NCBI GenBank assembly: GCA_021161305.1
Contig: JAGHAW010000081.1
Location: 1 to 11,003 of the forward strand
Direction: 5' to 3'
Origin: Sulfurimonas sp.
GTDB taxonomy: Bacteria; Campylobacterota; Campylobacteria; Campylobacterales; Sulfurimonadaceae
Length of the DNA stretch: 11,003 bases
In this document: piece by piece, positions 1 to 6,353 of the stretch
Numbering within the stretch: the first letter of the stretch is position 1
Layout of the letters: the number at the start of each line of letters is the position of its first letter
Made by a program: the position numbers and the translations under genes
Notes under the pieces: generated by a model
The model's database searches: none
What the model was told of the DNA's origin: nothing
What the model saw: only the letters and a program-made list of their open reading frames with translations

Positions 1-166
1 ACTCAACACTTAGCTTATGCAACAGTTTTAGGTAGCTTACACCTTCTATCTTATTCTTCGTTACTTTAAGAGTGCTATTATAATCAGACAATGAATCTAT
101 ATAAAAACTAAAGATGGAACTAATCAATATAAAATACAACATAGCAAAATAAAAAACTATTTTCAT
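1..166 (-). CDS. Membrane-anchored protein, N-terminal fragment (possible sensor)
   Basis: Only the first 55 codons are present; the gene continues past the left edge. The ATG lies 3 bases after the stop of the REC-PAS-EAL gene, and an AAGG ribosome binding site sits about 8 bases upstream of it, so the two are very likely co-transcribed and translationally linked. Residues 3-23 are strongly hydrophobic with only one lysine before them, which suggests an uncleaved signal anchor or first transmembrane helix. The residues that follow (EGVSYLKLLHKLSVE) look like the start of an extracytoplasmic helical region of the kind found in membrane-bound histidine kinases and chemoreceptors. Position next to two response-regulator genes favours a sensor kinase, but this is inference because no catalytic domain is visible. 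It could also be a receptor or a GGDEF protein. Confidence 0.6.
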   Translation of the reverse strand, partial: MKIVFYFAMLYFILISSIFSFYIDSLSDYNSTLKVTKNKIEGVSYLKLLHKLSVE

Positions 167-169
167 AAC

Positions 170-2143
170 TTACCTTAAAACCTCAGGTTTTCCAAAGTAA
201 TAACCCTGCGAGTAATCAACACCCAAATTATTTAAAATATTAAAAATTTTTTCATTTTCAACAAATTCTGCTACAGTTTTAATCTTCTGTTTTTTAGCAA
301 AAGCAACTATGGTTTCTACAACATTTAAAGAAAACTCATCATGGTCTATATTTTTAATCAAACAGCCATCTATTTTTAATATATCTGGCTGATAATCAAG
401 CAATCTTTCAAAGTTTGAGTATCCAGCTCCAAAATCATCTACGGCAATCTTTACACCCATTTTTTTAACATCACTGATAAAAGACTTTATAAGTTTAAAA
501 TCTTTTACGCTTTCATCTTCTAAAAGTTCAAAAACAACTCTGTGCAAATTTTGAGAATTTACTTCAAGAAATTCAAAAATCTTTTCTCTTGTTAAGTGTT
601 TTTCTATATCTAAAACAGATATATTTATACTTATCTCTTTGTCTGTTTCATTTAAAGCATTAAAAGAGTTCTCAAGAACTATGGCTGTTATCTGAGAGTA
701 ATACTTAGCTTTTTTAGCAGTCTCAAGAAAGAAAAATGGAGACAAGACCTTGTCCTCTTTATCTACTAACCTAACCAAAGATTCATACTTCTCTATCTGC
801 TTTGTTTGATTGTTTATAATAGGCTGAAAATATGAGATGATTTTAGAATCATCTATAGCCCCTTTAATCATCTTAAGAACTTCAAGATTTTTTTTAGCTT
901 CATCATGCTCTCTTGCGATTAAATTATTTGCAACTATAAAATCTTGTTTGGTCTCTAAAAGTTGCTTTAGTCCATACTTTGCATTTTCAAGAGTATTTTT
1001 ACCATCTGCAAAACTGATAAGCACAGATATATCATAATCTACTTCACCAATATCTAACTTAGCATCATTTACAACCTGCTGAACCTCTTTTAGATTTTGA
1101 ATAATCTTGTCTCTACTTATTTTACATTCTTGCTTATTTTTTGCAAAAGCATACTCGCCATTGTCTAAAACAAAAACTTTTGTAAATTCACACTTTTTAG
1201 GTATAAGTTTTAAGATCTCTTTAGAAAAATTTTCTTCTATTTTTTGTGATAAAGTAGAACCATAAAACTTTTCTATATCATCAAATCTTTCTATTTTTAA
1301 AAGCACCACTATAGTCTCTTCGTAAGAGTTCACTAAATCTTGAAGCTGTATTTTTGGACTCATAATATCTGTAATATCTTCCCTAAGTGAAATATACTCT
1401 ACTACCTCTTCATTTTGATCTAGTATAGGCTTAATCGTTGCCTTAACATAGTAACTGCTTCCATCTTTGGCTAAGTTTCTAACCATTCCCTGCCAAATAC
1501 TTTTTTTATTTTTTATAGTATCCCACATCTCTTTAAATGCTGAGGATGACATATCAGGATGTCTTACTATATTATGATTTTTTCCAATTAACTCATCTCT
1601 TGAATATTTTGAGAGTTTACAAAACTCATCATTTACATAGGTTATCTTTCCCTTTAAATCTGTTTTTGAAACGATACTACTTTTATCTGTTGCTTCTTGA
1701 TACTGATGCAAAAAAATTAAATTTCTTTCTGCTTCATCTTTAAGCTTGAATATTTTTGTTACCTTTTGCAACATCTCCATAAATTGCTCTATATCTATAG
1801 GTTTTAACAAATAACCCTCTACTCCTAACTTTATACTTTCCATAAAATATCCAGATTCATTATATGCAGAGAGCACAAGTATAGAAATCTCTTTATCAAT
1901 CTTCCTAATCTCTTTAATCATATCCAAACCATTTAATTTAGGCATATTTATATCTGTAATGATTAAATCTATCTTTTGTTGTTGAAACTTTTCTAAACCA
2001 TCTTTCCCATCAACAGCAACTACAATATCATTAAAAAACTCTTCCAATATAGTTAAAGTTGATGTTCTAGCCTCTTCGTTATCTTCTACATATAAAAGCT
2101 TTATAGTGGATGTATAGTTTATAATATCTTCAATATTTAACAT
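170..2143 (-). CDS. Response regulator with PAS, degenerate GGDEF and EAL domains (likely c-di-GMP phosphodiesterase)
   Basis: A cytoplasmic signalling protein of 657 residues. Residues 14-130 are a receiver domain with acidic pocket E20/D21, phospho-acceptor D64 and conserved K114. Residues about 150-260 are a PAS domain of the Aer-like type (GKNHNIVRHPDM at 187-198), so redox or oxygen input through a cofactor is possible. Residues about 270-405 resemble a GGDEF domain, but the signature is DNGEY (327-331), so cyclase activity is unlikely. Residues about 422-657 are an EAL domain: the motif reads ESL (E454), and N507, E539, the DDFG pair D569/D570, K590, E626 and Q646 all fit the metal and catalytic positions of active phosphodiesterases. 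The predicted role is hydrolysis of c-di-GMP under control of phosphorylation and the PAS signal. The ATG has an AGAGGA site 7 bases upstream. It probably forms an operon with the membrane protein downstream, and it is divergent from an OmpR-type regulator. Confidence 0.9.
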   Translation of the reverse strand: MLNIEDIINYTSTIKLLYVEDNEEARTSTLTILEEFFNDIVVAVDGKDGLEKFQQQKIDLIITDINMPKLNGLDMIKEIRKIDKEISILVLSAYNESGYFMESIKLGVEGYLLKPIDIEQFMEMLQKVTKIFKLKDEAERNLIFLHQYQEATDKSSIVSKTDLKGKITYVNDEFCKLSKYSRDELIGKNHNIVRHPDMSSSAFKEMWDTIKNKKSIWQGMVRNLAKDGSSYYVKATIKPILDQNEEVVEYISLREDITDIMSPKIQLQDLVNSYEETIVVLLKIERFDDIEKFYGSTLSQKIEENFSKEILKLIPKKCEFTKVFVLDNGEYAFAKNKQECKISRDKIIQNLKEVQQVVNDAKLDIGEVDYDISVLISFADGKNTLENAKYGLKQLLETKQDFIVANNLIAREHDEAKKNLEVLKMIKGAIDDSKIISYFQPIINNQTKQIEKYESLVRLVDKEDKVLSPFFFLETAKKAKYYSQITAIVLENSFNALNETDKEISINISVLDIEKHLTREKIFEFLEVNSQNLHRVVFELLEDESVKDFKLIKSFISDVKKMGVKIAVDDFGAGYSNFERLLDYQPDILKIDGCLIKNIDHDEFSLNVVETIVAFAKKQKIKTVAEFVENEKIFNILNNLGVDYSQGYYFGKPEVLR

Positions 2144-2170
2144 TAAATAATCCTCTTTAATTGTTGTAGC

Positions 2171-2184
2171 ATTATAGCATTATA
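2171..2184 (-). promoter_or_regulatory. Tandem -10 boxes for the REC-PAS-EAL gene
   Basis: Read on the minus strand, the unit TATAATGC occurs twice in direct succession, placing perfect TATAAT hexamers at 2184-2179 and 2176-2171. Either would start a transcript 20-30 bases before the ATG at 2143. No clear -35 box is visible, which is usual for sigma-70 promoters in Campylobacterota. The assignment rests on the hexamers and their position only. Confidence 0.5.
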
Positions 2185-2201
2185 TCATTGTAAAATTAGA
2201 G

Positions 2202-2230
2202 TAGAATATGAGGAATCTTAGTTTATGGAG
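2202..2230 (+). promoter_or_regulatory. -10 box and ribosome binding site of the OmpR-type regulator
   Basis: TAGAAT at 2202-2207 differs from TATAAT by one base and would start a transcript near 2214. GGAG at 2227-2230 lies 7 bases before the GTG at 2238 and decides that non-ATG start. The -10 call is weaker than the ribosome binding site. Confidence 0.45.
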
Positions 2231-2237
2231 ATAAAAA

Positions 2238-2891
2238 GTGAAAAGAAACCATATCATTTTAATTGAAGATGATGATGAAGCAGCATTTTATACAAAAGAA
2301 TTTTTAGAAGATTGTGGATTTGAAGTAGATATTTTTACACTCGCTACAGATGCAATAGCAAGTATGAAATTTAAAAAATATGATATATTATTGTTGGATT
2401 TAAACTTGCCGGATTTCGATGGTTTTGAAGTTTTAAAAGCCATAAAAAACTCTATAGCCATACCAACCATAGTCATTAGTGCTTACTCCGATATAAAAAC
2501 AAAGTTACATGCCTTTAGACTTGGAGCATTGGACTACATAGTTAAACCTTATAATTTAGAAGAGTTAGAAGCTAGAATCTGGGCTTCATTTGGAAAAAGC
2601 AATGTGCTAGAAGATAGTAAATATATATTTGAAATCAACAAACAAAATATCATCTTTAAAGATGAAAAACTAAATCTTACCCAAATAGAGAGTAAGATAC
2701 TAAAGATTTTAATTAAAAACAAAAACCATACAACTTCAAGAGAAGATTTAGCATCAAGTTTATCAGAACTAAGCTCTAAAAGATCTTTAGATTATCACAT
2801 AAAAAATATTAGAAAAAAGATTAAAGACGATAGTTCAAATCCAAACTATTTAAAAACTGAGTATGGTGTAGGATATAGTCTAAACTTTTAA
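2238..2891 (+). CDS. OmpR/PhoB-family two-component response regulator
   Basis: A 217-residue transcription factor of normal family length. Residues 5-118 form the receiver domain: acidic pocket E10/D11/D12, phospho-acceptor D54 in LLLDLNLPD, switch residue S81 and conserved K103 followed by P104. Residues about 128-217 form the winged helix: LTQIESKILKILI opens it, SLDYHIKNIRKKI (183-195) is the recognition-helix region, and YLKTEYGVGYSLNF is the typical C-terminal wing. Translation starts at GTG, supported by GGAG 7 bases upstream and by the family's usual N-terminus. It is transcribed divergently from the REC-PAS-EAL gene and the membrane protein after it. Its cognate kinase may be that membrane protein (inference). 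Its stop lies one base from the convergent stop of lpxD. Target genes cannot be told from the sequence; the divergent promoter region is an obvious candidate for autoregulation. Confidence 0.93.
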   Translation: MKRNHIILIEDDDEAAFYTKEFLEDCGFEVDIFTLATDAIASMKFKKYDILLLDLNLPDFDGFEVLKAIKNSIAIPTIVISAYSDIKTKLHAFRLGALDYIVKPYNLEELEARIWASFGKSNVLEDSKYIFEINKQNIIFKDEKLNLTQIESKILKILIKNKNHTTSREDLASSLSELSSKRSLDYHIKNIRKKIKDDSSNPNYLKTEYGVGYSLNF

Positions 2892-2892
2892 A

Positions 2893-3843
2893 TTATTTTA
2901 TAAGTCTAGCTAATTTACCTTGGATTTTGAGCCATGCTCTATGTTCCATAAAAGGAAAACCTGCAAATATTTTTCCACTCTCTTTTATGCTTTTTGTTAC
3001 GCCTGTTCGTGCTGCGAAAGTATTGAAAGGAGCTATTTCAAGATGTCCTGCTACTCCTGATTGAGCACCAAAAACTGTGCTTCTTCCAAGTTTTGATGAA
3101 CCGGCTAAACCAGTTTGACCTGCCAAGACTGAGTATTCACCAATCTCACAATTATGTGCAATATGAATAAGATTATCTAAACGAGAACCTTGTTTAATAC
3201 GAGTTGAACCAAATACTGCTCTATCAATAGCTGTATTTGCCCCTATCTCAACATCATCCCCAATCTCTACATTTCCATTATGATAGATTTTATTATGCTC
3301 ACCGAGCTTATTTGATGCAAAACCAAAACCATCACTTCCAACAGTTGTACCTGCATGTATCATGCAATCACTTCCAACCTTACAATCTCTATAAATCGTT
3401 ACACTTGGATAAAGAGTAGTATTATCACCAATAACTGCGTTTGAACCAACATATACATGAGCCAAAATAGTACAGTTATTACCTATAGTTGCACCATTTG
3501 CAATCTCGGCTTTTGGAGATATTTTACTTCCCTCACCTATCTTTGCAGATGGAAGTGTGTCATCTTCTATGGGTGGAGCAAAATATTTAGATAGAGTAGC
3601 CATCGACCAGTATGAGTTCTCAACTACTAGTGCCACGCATCCCTTGGGAAGATATTTTACTAAAGATTCTGTTATGATAATTGCAGCAGCTTTAGAACTT
3701 TCAATATCTTTTATATATTTTGAGTTTGACACAAAAGAGAGTTCACTCTTCGTGGCATCTTTGAGTGAATTCATAGCTGTTATCTCTATATCAGCAGAAT
3801 TAAATTCACACTCTAAAATCTTAGCAATATCACTTAACTTCAC
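2893..3843 (-). CDS. lpxD: UDP-3-O-(3-hydroxyacyl)glucosamine N-acyltransferase LpxD
   Basis: Catalyses the third step of lipid A synthesis, transferring a 3-hydroxyacyl chain from acyl carrier protein to the 2-amino group of the UDP-linked sugar, in the cytoplasm. Residues 1-90 form the N-terminal uridine-binding domain (SELSFVSN at 33-40). Residues about 100-285 are a left-handed beta-helix of hexapeptide repeats (for example IGEGSKISPKAEIANGATIG). GSDGFGFA (169-176) and the IHIAHN stretch with probable catalytic H230 are family signatures. The C-terminal helix ends KLARLIK. The length, 316 residues, is slightly short of the E. coli enzyme (341) and normal for the family. Translation starts at GTG, 2 bases after the ilvH stop, with GGAGAG lying inside the last ilvH codons. 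It is the last gene of ilvB-ilvH-lpxD, so lipid A synthesis is transcriptionally tied to branched-chain amino acid synthesis. Confidence 0.96.
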   Translation of the reverse strand: MKLSDIAKILECEFNSADIEITAMNSLKDATKSELSFVSNSKYIKDIESSKAAAIIITESLVKYLPKGCVALVVENSYWSMATLSKYFAPPIEDDTLPSAKIGEGSKISPKAEIANGATIGNNCTILAHVYVGSNAVIGDNTTLYPSVTIYRDCKVGSDCMIHAGTTVGSDGFGFASNKLGEHNKIYHNGNVEIGDDVEIGANTAIDRAVFGSTRIKQGSRLDNLIHIAHNCEIGEYSVLAGQTGLAGSSKLGRSTVFGAQSGVAGHLEIAPFNTFAARTGVTKSIKESGKIFAGFPFMEHRAWLKIQGKLARLIK

Positions 3844-3845
3844 TT

Positions 3846-4322
3846 TTATCTCTCCAATGCCACAGCACCACTTCTAACTATCTCTTTTGGGTTATACCTT
3901 TTTATAGCTGTTAAAAAGTTTTCAACTCTTTTTGGCTCATCAGAAACCATCGCTATAATCATATTTTCACCAACATTTACTATCTTGCCATTGTAAGCCT
4001 CACAAAGAGTATTTATATCACTAAGGTTCTCGGTTATAGGAAACTTAATCAAAGCCATCTCTTTCTCAACTAAATCAGCATGCTCATAAACTCTAAGTAC
4101 AGGAATCAGCTTGTGAAGCTGTTTAGTAATCTGCTCTATAACTCTAACTGAACCGGAGGTAACAATAGTAAGTCTTGAGTATTTACTCTCAGGAATAGGA
4201 GCAACTGTTAATGATGTAATATTGTAACCACGCCCAGAGAAAAGATCAGTAATGCGAGATAAAACACTTGCTTCATTAATTACAATAACTGAAATTACTC
4301 TTCTTTCGTTATTTTCAGTCAT
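3846..4322 (-). CDS. ilvH: Acetolactate synthase small (regulatory) subunit
   Basis: The 158-residue regulatory subunit of acetohydroxyacid synthase, which activates the catalytic subunit and usually confers valine feedback inhibition. Residues 8-82 are an ACT domain (VISVIVINEASVLSRI, then RGYNITSLTVAP at 31-42), and residues about 85-158 form the C-terminal domain. N34 corresponds to the valine-binding asparagine of E. coli IlvH (N29). The glycine equivalent to E. coli G14 is serine here (S19), and changes at that residue reduce valine sensitivity in E. coli, so feedback may differ. The ATG overlaps the ilvB stop by one base (TAATG), a typical translational coupling that keeps subunit ratios matched. 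The lpxD start follows after 2 bases. The alternative symbol ilvN is equally applicable. Confidence 0.96.
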   Translation of the reverse strand: MTENNERRVISVIVINEASVLSRITDLFSGRGYNITSLTVAPIPESKYSRLTIVTSGSVRVIEQITKQLHKLIPVLRVYEHADLVEKEMALIKFPITENLSDINTLCEAYNGKIVNVGENMIIAMVSDEPKRVENFLTAIKRYNPKEIVRSGAVALER

Positions 4323-6016
4323 TATTTCTCCTTTTTCTCTAATAACATCATATTAAACAATGACCCACCAGCTGGTACCATCGGCATAACATTTTCCATT
4401 CTCTCAACTTTAACTTCTATAAAAGCAACAACATTTTTTTCAATTGCGTCTTTAAGAGCAGCATCAAACTCCTCTTTTGTATGAACTCTATAACCGATTC
4501 CACCAAAAGCTTCTGATAGTTTTACAAAATCAGGTTGAACAGAGAGATCTGTTTCAGCATGTCGTTTATTATAAAATAGTGTTTGCCACTGACGAACCAT
4601 TCCTAAAAAGTTATTGTTCAAAATGATGTTAATTACCGGAAGTTTCTGCTCAACTGCCGTCATTAACTCCTGACAATTCATAAGAATAGAGCCATCACCT
4701 GTAAAGTTTATACTAATCTTTTCCGGAGTTGCCGCTTTTACACCAAGAGCCGCTGGAAAACCAAACCCCATAGTTCCAAGTCCACCTGAAGAGATAAACT
4801 GACGAGGACGGTTAAATGGATAAAACTGACTTGTCCACATCTGATGTTGTCCAACATCTGTAGAGATATTTGCATCATCTCCAAGTAATTCACCAACTCT
4901 TGAGATAACCCACTGTGGTTTAAGTCTATCACTATCTTCATGAAAAGTTAGAGGATGAAGCTCATCAAAATTATTTACGGTATCTCTCCATGATTCATAG
5001 TTATCAGAATTTACCTTGTCAATTAAGTTGAGCATATCATTTACAACATTTTTAACATCGCCAACGATTGGAAAATCTGCATTTACAAGTTTAGATATAG
5101 ATGCAGGGTCAATATCTACATGAATAACACCGGCATTTTTAGCAAACTCTGAAAGCTTACCAGTTACACGGTCATCAAATCTTGCACCTAAAGCTATAAC
5201 TAAATCTGTCTCACTCATAGCCATATTTGAAGCGTAAGAACCGTGCATACCTAACATACCGATAAGTAAATCATCATCGTAAGAAAGTACACCTCTAGCC
5301 ATAAATGTCTCAACGGCAGGAATTCCAGTTTTATGAACAAAATCTCTAACTTCATAAGCCGCATTTGCATTGATGATTCCACCACCAAGATAAAAAAGTG
5401 GTCTTTTAGCATTTGCGATCGCTTCCATAGCTTTTTTAATCTGACGAGGATTACCTTTTGTGTGAGGCTTGTAAGTCTCTAGATTAATCTCTATATCATA
5501 GTTAAACTCTTCTATCTGAGCAGTTACATCTTTTGGAATATCCACATGAACAGGACCAGGACGACCACTATTTGCGATATAAAAAGCCTCTTTTAAAATA
5601 CGAGGCAAATCTTTTGCATCAGTTACAAGATAGTTATGTTTAGTACATGAGCGAGAAATTCCAACAGCATCAATCTCTTGAAATGCGTCAGTACCAATAA
5701 GACTCATAGGAACTTGCCCCGATACAACAACTAATGGTATAGAATCCATATAAGCATCAGCCAAACCCGTTACAGCATTTGTAAAACCTGGTCCACTTGT
5801 AATCATCGCAACACCAACTTTACCACTAGCCTTAGCATAACCCTCAGCAGCATGAATAGATGCCTGTTCATGACGGTTTAAAATATGTTTAAATTTATCT
5901 TGCTTATATATCTCATCATAGACATTCATAATCGCCCCGCCAGGATAACCAAATACGGTATCAACACCCTCGGCTATAAAAGCTTCAATGACCATTTGTG
6001 CACCACTAATTTGCAT
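4322..6016 (-). CDS. ilvB: Acetolactate synthase large (catalytic) subunit
   Basis: A thiamine-diphosphate enzyme that condenses two pyruvates to acetolactate, or pyruvate and 2-ketobutyrate to acetohydroxybutyrate: the first common step to valine, leucine and isoleucine. The 564 residues show the three standard domains. The N-terminal TPP domain (about 1-170) has FGYPGGAIM and catalytic E50 in RHEQASIHAAEGYA. The central FAD-binding domain (about 185-335) has LGARFDDRVTG. The C-terminal TPP domain (about 365-550) has the metal/diphosphate motif GDGS (440-443) through NNNFLGMVRQWQ (467-478). Biosynthetic rather than catabolic identity follows from the FAD domain and the adjacent ilvH. The ATG has AGAGGAG 8 bases upstream. 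It is the first gene of its operon, with a probable -10 box at 6060-6065. The short leader leaves no room for an attenuator peptide. Confidence 0.97.
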   Translation of the reverse strand: MQISGAQMVIEAFIAEGVDTVFGYPGGAIMNVYDEIYKQDKFKHILNRHEQASIHAAEGYAKASGKVGVAMITSGPGFTNAVTGLADAYMDSIPLVVVSGQVPMSLIGTDAFQEIDAVGISRSCTKHNYLVTDAKDLPRILKEAFYIANSGRPGPVHVDIPKDVTAQIEEFNYDIEINLETYKPHTKGNPRQIKKAMEAIANAKRPLFYLGGGIINANAAYEVRDFVHKTGIPAVETFMARGVLSYDDDLLIGMLGMHGSYASNMAMSETDLVIALGARFDDRVTGKLSEFAKNAGVIHVDIDPASISKLVNADFPIVGDVKNVVNDMLNLIDKVNSDNYESWRDTVNNFDELHPLTFHEDSDRLKPQWVISRVGELLGDDANISTDVGQHQMWTSQFYPFNRPRQFISSGGLGTMGFGFPAALGVKAATPEKISINFTGDGSILMNCQELMTAVEQKLPVINIILNNNFLGMVRQWQTLFYNKRHAETDLSVQPDFVKLSEAFGGIGYRVHTKEEFDAALKDAIEKNVVAFIEVKVERMENVMPMVPAGGSLFNMMLLEKKEK

Positions 6017-6059
6017 GAAAAGTCTCCTCTAAATTAAATGTAATTTTAAAAATTCGCCC

Positions 6060-6065
6060 ATTATA
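6060..6065 (-). promoter_or_regulatory. Probable -10 box of the ilvB-ilvH-lpxD operon
   Basis: The minus strand reads TTTTAAGTATAATGGGCG, with a perfect TATAAT at 6065-6060. Transcription would begin near 6053, giving a leader of about 36 bases. No convincing -35 box is seen. Confidence 0.55.
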
Positions 6066-6093
6066 CTTAAAAGGAACTATATTTGAGGTTAAA

Positions 6094-6117
6094 TTAGAGC
6101 ATAAATTTTTACTCTAA
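6094..6117. repeat. Inverted repeat upstream of the ilvB promoter
   Basis: TTAGAG (6094-6099) and CTCTAA (6112-6117) form a perfect 6-bp inverted repeat around a 12-base AT-rich spacer. It lies just upstream of the probable ilvB -10 box, so it could be an operator half-site pair. A weak RNA hairpin is an alternative. Six-bp arms in AT-rich DNA can arise by chance. Confidence 0.3.
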
Positions 6118-6146
6118 GATACACTTGATTAGAACAGTTATTACTC

Positions 6147-6339
6147 TTATAATATTTTTTTATAATTCTTAAACATCGGGTTTATAACATCTATATATTC
6201 TAAAATTTCTTGACTATAGGGTCTCTCTAAAAACTCTTACATCCGCAGAGCCAAAAAAAGTAGTAAAACTGTTACCTGAGATATCGTAATGAAGCGGAAC
6301 AAGAAAACTTGTTTTCCCAGTCTTGAAAATGGGGAGCAT
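6147..6339 (-). pseudogene. Possible frameshifted remnant of a small gene, family unknown
   Basis: An ATG at 6339 opens a frame whose first 34 codons read as ordinary protein, including LPIFKTGKTSFLVPLHYDI and FTTFFGSADV. That frame stops at 6214-6216. Skipping the single base at 6237 moves into a frame that reads EFLERPYSQEILEYI and ends PMFKNYKKIL with a stop at 6147-6149. The joined product would be 63 residues with normal amino acid composition, and both halves look more protein-like than random AT-rich DNA. I do not recognise a family. The ATG has no ribosome binding site, so this may be the 3' end of a decayed larger gene, or a sequencing error in a real small gene. Against a gene, a hairpin that could end the upstream operon lies inside the first half. 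Confidence 0.35.
6296..6317 (-). terminator. Candidate hairpin downstream of the mobB-metG operon
   Basis: On the minus strand AACAAG-TTTT-CTTGTT gives a perfect 6-bp stem with a 4-base loop (6313-6298), extendable by two G-C pairs if a two-base bulge is allowed. It begins about 37 bases after the stop of the last gene of the operon. The sequence after it (CCGCTTCATT) has no strong T run, so efficient intrinsic termination is uncertain. Confidence 0.3.
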
Positions 6340-6353
6340 TATAATATTGGGAA

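Larger units (their letters stand above)
6017..6353. other. 337-bp intergenic region between the mobB-metG operon and the ilv operon
   Basis: No intact gene of recognisable family lies here. From left to right it contains the ilvB ribosome binding site and -10 box, a 6-bp inverted repeat, an AT-rich stretch with two plus-strand TATAAT matches (6148-6153 and 6161-6166) that serve no visible gene, and a broken minus-strand reading frame that overlaps a possible terminator hairpin. It is by far the largest noncoding gap in the window; other junctions are below 100 bp. Confidence 0.7.

Noticed and set aside
3557..3877. 106-codon open frame on the plus strand, antisense to the 5' part of lpxD
   Set aside because: It lies almost wholly inside the certain lpxD gene, has no ribosome binding site or known motif, and is explained as a shadow of the lpxD coding frame.
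4738..4941. 67-codon minus-strand open frame inside ilvB
   Set aside because: It is another frame within the well-supported acetolactate synthase gene and shows no family feature.
6017..6140. Leader-peptide attenuator controlling ilvB
   Set aside because: The predicted leader is only about 36 bases from the -10 box at 6060-6065, and it contains no short ORF rich in Val, Leu or Ile codons and no terminator/antiterminator pair.
6148..6166. Two TATAAT boxes on the plus strand as promoters of a forward gene
   Set aside because: No plus-strand gene follows within several kilobases; the boxes lie in a very AT-rich stretch where such matches arise by chance.
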